Assembly (NCBI GenBank): GCA_947364365.1
Contig: CANASP010000016.1
Span: 1 to 53,630 of the forward strand
Source of the DNA: an uncultured Alistipes sp.
GTDB taxonomy: Bacteria; Bacteroidota; Bacteroidia; Bacteroidales; Rikenellaceae
Reading direction: 5' to 3'
DNA: 53,630 nucleotides
This document shows, in pieces, positions 29,160 through 37,196 of the stretch. The translations under genes and the position numbers were made by a program. Each line of letters starts with the position of its first letter. The stretch's first letter is position 1. The notes below the pieces were generated by a model. It was not told where the DNA came from. It worked only from the letters and a program-made list of their open reading frames with translations, and searched no databases.

Positions 29160-32141
29160 ATGCGACGATACTCCAAACTTCTGTGTGTTTTGGCTTTCGC
29201 CTCGGCCGGACTCTCGGCCCGCGGGGCGACGCCCGAGACGCTTTCCGCGCTGGGCCGCGGCCGCGATCTGTTCTCCTTCGGCCGCTGGGCGGATGCCCGG
29301 CACGAGTTCCTCTCCGCCCGCGAGACACTGGAGGCCGAGGACCTGGCCGAACGCCAGCAGATCGACTTCTACCTGGCGGCCTGCGCCGTCGAGTTGGGCG
29401 ACGGCGATGCCGAGGCGATGCTGCGCCGTTTCGAGGTGCGCTATCCCGGCTCGGTCTATGCCAACGACGTGCGCTTCTCGCTGGGCTCCTACTACTGTGC
29501 CGCCGGCGATACGAAGCGCGCGCGCGAGGCCTTCGGGCGGACCGACTACCGCCGTCTGACGGCGCAGCGGCGCGTGCAGTACGACGTGCGCATGGGCTAC
29601 GTCGCCTTCATGGAGGGCGACTACGCCGAGGCCTACGGCTATTTTGACCGGGTGCCCGCCCGCAGCGAATATGCCGACCATGCCGCCTACTACCGCGCCT
29701 ACATCGACTATGCCGAGGGTCGGTACGCCCGTGCCAAGCAGACCTTCCTCTCGCTCGAACGCAGCGACGCCTACCGCGACGTGGTGCCCTATTACCTGCT
29801 CCAGATCGAGTTTCGCGAGGGGAACTACCGCTATGTGGTCGAGCACGGCGAGGAGCTGGCCCGCCGGGCCGTCCCCGAGCGCCGTGCCGAGATCGAGCGC
29901 GCGATGGCCGAGGCGTGGTTCCACCTCGACGACTATGCCCGCACGATCGACCATCTCCAGGCCTTCCTCGATGCCGGGGGCCAGGCCGACCGCGACACCG
30001 ACTACCTGATGGGCTTCTCGCTCTACCGCACGGCCCGTTACGCCGATGCCGCCGAGTGGCTGCGCCGTGCGTGCGGCGCCGACGACGCCCTGACGCAGAA
30101 CGCCTCCTACCACCTGGCCGACTGCTATCTGCGTGCGGGCGACAAGCAGGCGGCGATGCAGTCGTTCGCCATGGCTGCCGCCGACGGGTTCGACGCCGAG
30201 ATCGCCGAGGATGCGCTGTTCAACTACGCCAAGCTGCAATACGAGCTGGGCGGCGGCGCCTTCAACGGGGCGATCAACCTCCTGCAACGCTATATCAACC
30301 GCTATCCCTCCTCTCCGCGTACGCCCGAGGCCCGCACGCTGCTGGCCGCGGCCTACTACAACTCGCGCGACTACGACGCCGCCTACCGCGCCATCAAGGC
30401 GATGCCCTCGACCGATGCCGAGACGCGCGCCGCCTTGCAGAAGATCGCCTACTTCCGCGGCCTGGAGGCCTATGCCGGGGGCGACATGCGTGCCGCGCGC
30501 AGCTATTTCGCCGAGTCGGCCGCGCTCAATGTCAGCGCGCGCTATGCGGCGCTCAACGCCTTCTGGCAGGGGGAGATCGCCTTCTCGGAGGGCGACTATG
30601 CGCTGGCCGCCACCCGTTACGACACCTACCTGAAGCGTGCGCCGCGCAATACGCGGGAATACGCCATGGCGTGGTACAACCTCGGCTACTGCGATTTCGC
30701 CCGCGAGCGGATGTCGTCGGCCGAGAGCGCGTTCGAACGCTTCCTCTCGCTCTACGGCGCCCGCGACCGCTACCGCGCCGACGCGCTGAACCGGCTGGGC
30801 GACGTGCGTTATGCCGCGCGCCGTTTCGACGAGGCGGTCGCCCAATACGACAAGGCGATCGCCCTGGGCGGCGACGAGGCCCACTACGCCCGTTACAAGC
30901 GGGCCGTGTCGCTGGGCATCCTCGGCCGTGCGGAGCAGAAGGAGCAGGCTCTGCGGCAGATCGTCGCCGACGGACAGGGCGCCTATGTCGATGCCGCGGC
31001 CTACGAGCTGGGCCGCACCTGCATCGCCCAGCAGCGCTATGCCGACGGTGCCGCGGCGCTGGAGCGCTTCGTCGCCGACTTCCCCTCGTCGCCCCGTCTG
31101 GCGCAGGCCTATTCCGATCTGGGACTGGCCTACCTCAATCTGGGCGACCGGTCCCGGTCGCTGGCCTATTATCAGAAGGCGGTCGCGGCGGCTCCCCGTT
31201 CGCAGGAGGCGCGCGACGCCATGCAGGGCATCCGCGACATCTATGTTTCGGAGGGCGACGTCGACGCCTACTTCGACTACGCGGCCAAGGCCGGTATGGA
31301 GAGCGACCTGACGACCCTTTCGCGCGATTCGCTGTCGTTCGCCGCGGCGCAGAAGCTCTATCTCGACGGCAGCGACGAGGCGGCCGTCAAGTCGCTGCGC
31401 AGCTACGTGAAGAGCTACCCCCGGGGATCGTACCTTACCGACGCGCTCTACTACCTGAGCGACTGCTACCTCCGCACGGGCGAGCGCCAGGCGGCCATCG
31501 AGACCCTGACGACGCTGGCGGCCGAGGCTCCCAACCGCTATTCGCAGAACGTGCTGGAGCACCTCTCGGAGATGACCTACGCCGACAAGCGCTACGACGA
31601 GGCTGCGGCGGCCTACCGCAAGCTCTACGACGTGACCCCCGCGGCCGCCGGGCGCGAGGCGGCCATGACGGGCTACGTGCGCTCGACGATCGCCACGGGC
31701 GACGCCGCACGCATCGGGGCGCTGGCCGACGAACTCGTTTCGCTGCCGGATGTCGGCGCCACGGCCCTGCGCGAGGCGCGCTTCGCCTGCGCCGAGCAGT
31801 TGCGCACGGCGGGACGGCGCGATGCGGCGGCTGAATATTACCGCGAGCTCGCCCGGGAGGTCCGCACGGCCGAGGGTTCGGCGGCGGCCTACTACCTGAT
31901 CGAGGCGCTCTTCGAGGCGGGCGACACGGAGGCTGCCGAAAAGGCCGTCTTCGCCTACTCCGAGCGTTCGCCGCGCGCCTACTGGCTCGCCCGCGCCTTT
32001 CTCATTCTGGGCGACATCTACGTCGCCAAGGGCGATACGTTCCAGGCCCGTGCGACCTACCAGAGCATCGCCGACGGCTATTCGCCCGCCGACGACGGCA
32101 TTGTCGACGAGGCCAAGGCCCGGATCCAAAAACTCAACTGA
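29160..32141 (+). CDS. Large exported TPR-repeat protein
   Basis: This 993-residue protein has a signal peptide (MRRYSKLLCVLAFASAGLSARG) and then almost only tetratricopeptide-type helix pairs to the C-terminus. Repeats are easy to see as A-x-x-x-Y/F and G-D/N-x-x-A spacing (GDYAEAYGYFDR, GDYALAATRYDTYLKR, RFDEAVAQYDKAIALGG, RYDEAAAAYRKLYDV). It is probably periplasmic and serves as a scaffold. It ends two bases before the start of a barrel-like protein, and the pair are almost surely made together. I do not recognise a specific family beyond TPR. The start follows a clear promoter. Confidence 0.88.
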   Translation: MRRYSKLLCVLAFASAGLSARGATPETLSALGRGRDLFSFGRWADARHEFLSARETLEAEDLAERQQIDFYLAACAVELGDGDAEAMLRRFEVRYPGSVYANDVRFSLGSYYCAAGDTKRAREAFGRTDYRRLTAQRRVQYDVRMGYVAFMEGDYAEAYGYFDRVPARSEYADHAAYYRAYIDYAEGRYARAKQTFLSLERSDAYRDVVPYYLLQIEFREGNYRYVVEHGEELARRAVPERRAEIERAMAEAWFHLDDYARTIDHLQAFLDAGGQADRDTDYLMGFSLYRTARYADAAEWLRRACGADDALTQNASYHLADCYLRAGDKQAAMQSFAMAAADGFDAEIAEDALFNYAKLQYELGGGAFNGAINLLQRYINRYPSSPRTPEARTLLAAAYYNSRDYDAAYRAIKAMPSTDAETRAALQKIAYFRGLEAYAGGDMRAARSYFAESAALNVSARYAALNAFWQGEIAFSEGDYALAATRYDTYLKRAPRNTREYAMAWYNLGYCDFARERMSSAESAFERFLSLYGARDRYRADALNRLGDVRYAARRFDEAVAQYDKAIALGGDEAHYARYKRAVSLGILGRAEQKEQALRQIVADGQGAYVDAAAYELGRTCIAQQRYADGAAALERFVADFPSSPRLAQAYSDLGLAYLNLGDRSRSLAYYQKAVAAAPRSQEARDAMQGIRDIYVSEGDVDAYFDYAAKAGMESDLTTLSRDSLSFAAAQKLYLDGSDEAAVKSLRSYVKSYPRGSYLTDALYYLSDCYLRTGERQAAIETLTTLAAEAPNRYSQNVLEHLSEMTYADKRYDEAAAAYRKLYDVTPAAAGREAAMTGYVRSTIATGDAARIGALADELVSLPDVGATALREARFACAEQLRTAGRRDAAAEYYRELAREVRTAEGSAAAYYLIEALFEAGDTEAAEKAVFAYSERSPRAYWLARAFLILGDIYVAKGDTFQARATYQSIADGYSPADDGIVDEAKARIQKLN

Positions 32142-32143
32142 CG

Positions 32144-33883
32144 ATGAAAAAGATCCTTCTGATAGCCGCCCTCGCGGCGGTGCTGCCCTGGCGCGCCGGG
32201 GCGCAGGTCGAGAAGCAGGTCGAGGTGACCAAGGCCTATGTCCCGCGCCTCGACGGTGCGACCAAGCTGGCGATGGTGCCCGACATGACCGACACCACGC
32301 GCATGCGGCCCGAGATCGACTACACGATCACGCCGCTCTCGATGACCACGACCCTCTCCACGCGGCCCATCCGCCCGGCGACGGTCACCTACTGGGAGTT
32401 CAACCGTCCGACCCCCTTCTACCTCAAGGTCGGTGCCGGCTATCCGCTCAACTCGGTGGTCGACTTCTACGCCTCGACGCAGAACCCCGGCACGGGCTAC
32501 GCCATCGGCTACGTCAACCACGAGGGGCTCTACGGCAAGCTGCGCAACGACTACGACGTGAAGCGTACCGCCACGCAGATGCTCAACCGCGTGGGCGGGG
32601 CTGCCGGCAAGTACTTCGGCCGCCGCACGCTCGAGGGCGAGCTCTCCTACGAGAACCGCATGTACCACCGCTACGGTGCCCACAGCGAATTCCTCTACGG
32701 GGCTGCGGGGGCCGATGCGCTGCCCGAGGCGGATGCGCCGGGCCGGATGATCGACTACGGCGCGGCCGACCTGCGGCTGCGCTTCGGCGACGACTTCGAG
32801 GACCTCTCGCACTTCAACTTCGAGGTGGAGGCCCGCGGCGGGCTCTTCTTCGACCACTCGGAGCGGATCGGCGCGGCGGACCGCGCGCAGCAGCTCTCGC
32901 TGGGCGTCTCGGCGCGCATCGCCCGCGGGTGGGGCAAGCACCGTTTCTCGCTGAGTGCGGGCTACGACCGCGAGGCGGGCCGCAAGCGGCTCGAAGGGCT
33001 CTGGACCGACCGCGTTCTGGCCGGCATCCGCTACGGCGTCGACGGCGGCGTGGTGCGCCTGGAGGCGGGGGCCGACTTCTATTACACCCGCATCGAAGGG
33101 TATGCCGGGCGCGAGCAGAAGTGCTACGTGATCCCCTTCGCCCGGCTCGACTTCAACCTCGGGGCGGCGGGTCTGCGGCCCTTCGTCGAGATCGACGGCG
33201 ACGTGCGCGACAACAGCATGCGGTCGCTCGTGGAGCGGAATCCCTATGCCGCCGAGGACGTGTGGGGCGATCTTGCGTCGGTCGACTACGACGGCCGTGC
33301 GGGTATCGGCGGCAGCCTGTGGCGCGGCAAGGTCAACTACCGGGCCTACGTCGCCTTCTCGATCCACGACAACCACCTCTACTGGATCGGGCAGCGTCAT
33401 CTGCTCGCCGGCCGGATGGTCGACTACGGCTGCTTCTCGCCCGTCGCGGGGCGTCAGACCGTGGGGTCGCTCAACGGCGAGGTGGAGTACCGTCCCGTGA
33501 CCAGCTTCCTGCTGACGCTCGGTGCCCACGGATACCTCTACAACGACGACGAATACTACGCCAACGGCTCTCCCGCCTTCCGCGGCGACCTGGCGCTGCG
33601 CTACGAAGGCCGCAAGATCTCGTTCGGCGCGGGCGTCGAGGCGCAGAGCCGCCGCTCGTGGTCGGTGGCCGTGGCCGACATGCAGACCCTGGCGGATCCC
33701 GTGATGGAGACGGTCTCGGCTCCGTTCGATTTCGATCTGAAGGCCGACTTCGCATGGCGCATTTCGAGCCGTGTCGAGGCCTTCGTCGAGGGGCGCAACC
33801 TGGCCAACCGCCGCATCTACGCATGGCCCGGCTACCGGAGCTTCGGCGCGCGGGTGACCGTCGGGGCCAAACTGGTCTTTTAA
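32144..33883 (+). CDS. Outer-membrane beta-barrel protein (TonB-receptor-like barrel, no plug)
   Basis: This 579-residue exported protein has a signal peptide (MKKILLIAALAAVLPWRAGAQ), a short conserved N-terminal segment (VEKQVEVTKAYVPRLDGATKL), then about 20 amphipathic strands with aromatic girdles. It ends in a typical last strand (GARVTVGAKLVF) with C-terminal Phe as BAM recognises. It resembles the barrel part of Bacteroidota TonB-dependent receptors but lacks the carboxypeptidase-like and plug domains. It sits between a TPR protein and glutaminase. Confidence 0.82.
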   Translation: MKKILLIAALAAVLPWRAGAQVEKQVEVTKAYVPRLDGATKLAMVPDMTDTTRMRPEIDYTITPLSMTTTLSTRPIRPATVTYWEFNRPTPFYLKVGAGYPLNSVVDFYASTQNPGTGYAIGYVNHEGLYGKLRNDYDVKRTATQMLNRVGGAAGKYFGRRTLEGELSYENRMYHRYGAHSEFLYGAAGADALPEADAPGRMIDYGAADLRLRFGDDFEDLSHFNFEVEARGGLFFDHSERIGAADRAQQLSLGVSARIARGWGKHRFSLSAGYDREAGRKRLEGLWTDRVLAGIRYGVDGGVVRLEAGADFYYTRIEGYAGREQKCYVIPFARLDFNLGAAGLRPFVEIDGDVRDNSMRSLVERNPYAAEDVWGDLASVDYDGRAGIGGSLWRGKVNYRAYVAFSIHDNHLYWIGQRHLLAGRMVDYGCFSPVAGRQTVGSLNGEVEYRPVTSFLLTLGAHGYLYNDDEYYANGSPAFRGDLALRYEGRKISFGAGVEAQSRRSWSVAVADMQTLADPVMETVSAPFDFDLKADFAWRISSRVEAFVEGRNLANRRIYAWPGYRSFGARVTVGAKLVF

Positions 33884-33894
33884 CAGGCGGAGCG

Positions 33895-34809
33895 ATGGAC
33901 TACCAACGGATTCTCGAGGAGATCTACCGTGAGATTCTCCCCTTCGCACGCGAGGGGCGTGCGGCCGACTACATTCCTGCGCTGGCCGAGGTCGATCCCG
34001 ACCAGTTCGGCATCTGCATCCGCACGATCGACGGCGCCACCTACTGCCACGAGCGGGCCGATGTGCGCTTTTCGATCCAGAGTATCACCAAGGTCTTCTC
34101 GCTGGCGATGGCCCTCGGCTGCGAGGGCGACGCCCTGTGGCGCAGGGTGGGGCGCGAGCCTTCGGGCACGGCCTTCAACTCGCTCGTCCAGCTCGAGGCC
34201 GAGCGGGGCGTGCCGCGCAACCCCTTCATCAACGCCGGGGCGATCGTCGTGGCCGACGTGCTCGCGGAGCGCTTCGACGATCCCGAGGGGCGTTTCCTCG
34301 CGTTCGTCAGGTCCCTGTGCGGCAACGACGCCATCGACTACGACGACGAAGTGGCGCGCTCGGAGCGCGCCACTGGCTATCTCAACGCTGCGATCGCCAA
34401 CCTGCTCAAGTACCACGGCAACCTCCGGGGTGACATCGAGCGGGTGCTGCGCTTCTATTTTCTCCAGTGTTCCGTCGCGATGAGCTGCCGCGACCTGGCG
34501 TGCGCCTTCGGTCCCTTCGCCGACCACCGGGCGCCGTTCGTCTTCGGCGATGTCACGCTCACGGCGTCGCAGGTCAAGCGCATCAACGCCATCATGCAGA
34601 CCTGCGGCTTCTACGACGAGGCGGGCGAGTTCTCCTTTCTGGTGGGGTTGCCGGGCAAGAGCGGCGTCGGCGGCGGTATCGCGGCGGTCTGTCCGCAGAA
34701 ATACTCGGTGGCGGTGTGGAGCCCGCGGCTCAACGGCAAGGGCAATTCGGTGATGGGCATGAAGGCGCTGGAGCTGCTGACGACCCGCACCGAGGAGTCG
34801 ATCTTCTGA
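33895..34809 (+). CDS. glsA: Glutaminase
   Basis: This 304-residue serine-dependent beta-lactamase-related glutaminase turns glutamine into glutamate and ammonia. E. coli YbaS/YneH are 308-310 residues. The SxxK catalytic pair is S63 and K66 in SIQSITKVF; other signatures are EPSGTAFNS, NPFINAGAI and GKSGVGGGI. The start at 33895 gives a standard N-terminus. It lies 11 bases after the barrel gene, so it may be read from the same mRNA. A hairpin terminator follows. Confidence 0.95.
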   Translation: MDYQRILEEIYREILPFAREGRAADYIPALAEVDPDQFGICIRTIDGATYCHERADVRFSIQSITKVFSLAMALGCEGDALWRRVGREPSGTAFNSLVQLEAERGVPRNPFINAGAIVVADVLAERFDDPEGRFLAFVRSLCGNDAIDYDDEVARSERATGYLNAAIANLLKYHGNLRGDIERVLRFYFLQCSVAMSCRDLACAFGPFADHRAPFVFGDVTLTASQVKRINAIMQTCGFYDEAGEFSFLVGLPGKSGVGGGIAAVCPQKYSVAVWSPRLNGKGNSVMGMKALELLTTRTEESIF

Positions 34810-34832
34810 CCGCTTCTCTCCGAAACAGAATG

Positions 34833-34872
34833 CGGATGCCGGCCTCCGAAGGGGCGGCATCCGTTCGTTTTG
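34833..34872 (+). terminator. Terminator of glsA
   Basis: CGGATGCCG (34833-34841) pairs with CGGCATCCG (34855-34863), followed by TTCGTTTTG. The T-rich tail is also the first unit of the minisatellite that follows. Confidence 0.75.
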
Positions 34873-35100
34873 CGGAGTGGCTCCGTTTGTTTTGAGGGGA
34901 GGCTCCGTTCGTTTTGAGGGGAGGCTCCGTTTGTTTTGAGGGGAGGCTCCGTTTGTTTTGAGGGGAGGCTCCGATTGTTTTGCGGGGGTGGCTCCGTCCG
35001 TTTTGCGGGGGTGGCTCCGTTTGTTTTGCGGGGGGCCCGTTCGTTCTGCGGGGGTGGGTCCGTTCGTATTGCAGGGGGCGTCCGTTCGTTTTGCGGTGCG
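34861..35100. repeat. GC-rich minisatellite, about eleven units of 20-23 bp
   Basis: The unit is close to CCGTTTGTTTTGAGGGGAGG plus CT; units start near 34861, 34883, 34905, 34927, 34949, 34971, 34994, 35017, 35038, 35060 and 35082. The left units are most alike (four in a row at exactly 22 bp), the right ones have drifted. A period of 22 is not a multiple of three, and all frames are open, so the proline-rich frames here are not evidence of a gene. Confidence 0.92.
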
Positions 35101-35380
35101 GTGCGGATCGGGTGCGGTTTTGGGGCGGAACTTGTTTGGGTCGGGTGTGGTTTGGGCGGGTGGCGGCTATCTCCCGGCAGGTCTCTTTTATCCGCCGCAG
35201 CATGCAGCTCGCTATTCGGCTCTTCGGAGCCGGCAGCCCGCAGCCGTCCGGTGCGGAGGGCCGCTTCTCTCGCGTTGGCCCGGGAAGCCGCCTCCGCCGG
35301 CTGCGGGGCGTTTCTGCGTTCGGACCGCATGGCTCCGCGCTGCGCATTCGGCCGTTGTCGTTGGGGTAGGGATACGAAAA
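35101..35380. other. Gene-free stretch between minisatellite and SRP RNA
   Basis: It holds repeat R5 and otherwise GC-rich sequence with no believable gene on either strand. Confidence 0.6.
35218..35308. repeat. Intergenic ~100-bp inverted repeat, copy R5 (orientation B)
   Basis: A CGGCTC-TTC-GGAGCCG hairpin is followed by GGCAGCCCGCAGCCG, GTGCGGAGGGCCGC, and closes GCCTCCGCCGGCTGCGG. A distant GGACCG lies at 35321. Confidence 0.8.
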
Positions 35381-35479
35381 AAGGGTGAGCTCCTTATATC
35401 GCACCGCTACGACCACATACCCTTGCTCGATTCCTCGCCTGGGGGATTCTGTGGGAGCTGGTCGTATAAGACTCACCCG
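35377..35479 (-). ncRNA. ffs: 4.5S / SRP RNA
   Basis: On the minus strand a rod-shaped RNA of about 100 bases can be folded: end stem GGGTGAG/CTCACCC, then CTTATA/TATAAG and CGACCA/TGGTCG, and at the tip CAGG-CGA-GGAA-TCG-AGCA (about 35425-35441). The tip is the conserved domain IV of SRP RNA, with its GGAA tetraloop and the CAGG/AGCA symmetric loop that binds Ffh. A perfect promoter precedes it and a T run (TTTTTT) follows. No Alu domain is present, as in the short bacterial type. The 5' end is set from the -7 box and could be off by a few bases. Confidence 0.9.
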
Positions 35480-35482
35480 GTA

Positions 35483-35514
35483 CAAAAGTAGGAAAAAATT
35501 TGCGTCGCTGCAAA
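35483..35514 (-). promoter_or_regulatory. Promoter of the SRP RNA
   Basis: On the minus strand TTTG (35511-35514), a 20-base spacer, then TACTTTTG (35483-35490), placed a few bases before the RNA. Confidence 0.88.
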
Positions 35515-35554
35515 CTTTGGCGGCGGAATAATGCGTATCCGGCCGCTTTTTTCG

Positions 35555-37192
35555 TCATTCGAGGCGGACGTAGACGGGCAGATGGTCGCTGTAACCGCCC
35601 AGATAGCGCTTCCCGGCGTAGGTGCGGAAAGGGCATCCGCGGTAGGGGCCGTCGGTGTGGAGCAGGTAGGCGGGGGCGAAGATCGTGCCGTGAAATCCCG
35701 TCGCGGGGTCGGCGACCAGCCGCAAGGACGAGGCGGGCGTTTCGGCCGGGCTTGCCGGAGCGGCTGCGGCTTGTGCGGGCGGTGTGCCGGAGGTGTCCGG
35801 GGCTGCTGGACGGGCGGCGGGGATTGCCCGCGGAGTAGGAGCGACGGGGCCGGCTGCGGCGGAAGTGCCCCGTGTCCCAGCTGTTCCTGCCATGTCGGTC
35901 GTCTCCTCCGGGGAGCCGGTGCCGAGTAGGTTGTTGCCGACGATGATCTGGTCGAAGAGCTGCCACGTGCGGTCGTAGACGAGCGTGCCGCGACCTGCGC
36001 GGTAGAGGGCGAAGAAGGGGTTGTAGAGGCCCTCCTCTCCGGGCCCGGGGGCTTTGCCGCGGGCTCCCAGCCCTTCGGTGACGCTGGGATCGATGGGGTC
36101 GTCATTGAGGTCGCCCATGATGACGATGCCCCGGAGGGGATCGGTGCGGCGTATAGAGTCGACGATCGCGCGTATGCGCCGGCCGGCCGTGAGCCGCAGC
36201 GCGGCCGCCGCCTCGCCTCCGCGGCGCGAGGGCAGGTGGGCGACCAGAAAGAAGCAGGGCATGCCGCGGAGAAGGCCCCAGACGGTCAGTAGGTCGCGCG
36301 TTCGGAGCGACGGTGCGGCGGGGTCGAGCGGTTCGGTGCGGTGGCCTTGCAGTTCGAAGAGGTCCGTGCGGTAGAGCAGCGCCACGTCGATGCCGCGCGG
36401 ATCGGCCGACTGTTCGTGCACGACGGCATAGGTTCCGGCGGTGGGCAGCGCATCGGCGGTGAGTGAGGGCGCGGCAGCGGGAGGCGTGCAGGCGGAGCGG
36501 GAGCGGGTGGCCGCGGGATTCCCGGCGGCAGAAGGCAGTGTGTCGGCGGCGAGTGAGGGCGCGGCAGCGGGCGGCGTGCAGGCGGAGCGGGAACGGGTGA
36601 CTGCGGGATTCCCGGCGGCAGAAGGCAGTGTGTCGGCGGCGAGGAGCGGGAGCGCAGCGGCGGGAGGCGGGTCGGCGGCGGAAAGAGGCGAGGCGGCGTT
36701 TCCTGCGGCGAAAAAGGCGTGTGGGGCGCGGGTTGCGGCGAAGTGCCCGGCGGGAAGACCGGAGGCGGCAGGGCGAGCGGTGAGTGAGGGCACGGCAGCG
36801 GGAGGCGTGCAGGCGGAGAGGGAGCGGGTGACCGCGGGATTCCCGGCGGTAGGCAGCGTGTCGGCGGCGAGGAACCCGGCAAGGCAGCGGGCGAGGCGGC
36901 GGGAGATTTCGGGGGTCTCCGTTTCCGCGAGGCCGATGACGGCCGCGGGGCCGCCCTCGGCGTCGTCGATGTCGGCCAGCACGCGGGCGAGGCGCCGGAG
37001 CTTGTCGGTGCAGCGCGCCTCGGTCCAGCGCATGGCGCCGCGGGGCGTGAAGTCGTCGTCGCGCACAGCAGGGTTGTCGGCGGTGTCGAAGAGGTTCTCG
37101 ACGTTGTAGAAGACGATCTTGAGCGGCCGCCGGGACTGGGCCGGCAGCCAGGCGGCGAGCAGGAGGAGGAGCAGCAGCAGCAGGCGGCGCAT
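35555..37192 (-). CDS. Exported endonuclease/exonuclease/phosphatase-family nuclease with repeat insertions
   Basis: This 545-residue EEP (DNase I-like) protein starts with a signal peptide (MRRLLLLLLLLLAAWLPAQS). The fold's motifs are present: FYNVENLFDT, GLAETE (metal-binding Glu), RGIDVALLYR, GDLNDDP and, at the end, GYSDHLPVYV (catalytic His). Two low-complexity stretches interrupt it: about residues 130-265, an Ala/Pro-rich insertion built on a 30-residue repeat (ADTLPSAAGNPAVTRSRSAC...), and about 440-500 (Ala/Pro/Thr-rich). Without them the protein would be a normal 340-350 residues. It starts four bases after the NucA-like gene stop, so two exported nucleases are made together. Confidence 0.85.
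   Translation of the reverse strand: MRRLLLLLLLLLAAWLPAQSRRPLKIVFYNVENLFDTADNPAVRDDDFTPRGAMRWTEARCTDKLRRLARVLADIDDAEGGPAAVIGLAETETPEISRRLARCLAGFLAADTLPTAGNPAVTRSLSACTPPAAVPSLTARPAASGLPAGHFAATRAPHAFFAAGNAASPLSAADPPPAAALPLLAADTLPSAAGNPAVTRSRSACTPPAAAPSLAADTLPSAAGNPAATRSRSACTPPAAAPSLTADALPTAGTYAVVHEQSADPRGIDVALLYRTDLFELQGHRTEPLDPAAPSLRTRDLLTVWGLLRGMPCFFLVAHLPSRRGGEAAAALRLTAGRRIRAIVDSIRRTDPLRGIVIMGDLNDDPIDPSVTEGLGARGKAPGPGEEGLYNPFFALYRAGRGTLVYDRTWQLFDQIIVGNNLLGTGSPEETTDMAGTAGTRGTSAAAGPVAPTPRAIPAARPAAPDTSGTPPAQAAAAPASPAETPASSLRLVADPATGFHGTIFAPAYLLHTDGPYRGCPFRTYAGKRYLGGYSDHLPVYVRLE
36461..36871 (-). repeat. In-frame 90-bp tandem repeat inside the EEP nuclease gene
   Basis: Two adjacent copies start with GAGTGAGGGC (plus strand) at 36461 and 36551, exactly 90 bp apart and nearly identical; a further copy starts at 36782, and a partial one lies between. 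A multiple of three keeps the reading frame. Confidence 0.9.
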
Positions 37193-37196
37193 CGCG

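Noticed and set aside
34861-35100. CRISPR array
   Set aside because: Units are contiguous with no spacers of unlike sequence, and no cas genes are present.
34611-35485. Proline/threonine-rich frames (up to 251 codons) over the minisatellite and SRP RNA
   Set aside because: The repeat unit of 22 bp opens all frames in turn, and the SRP RNA with its promoter occupies the end; no start signals.
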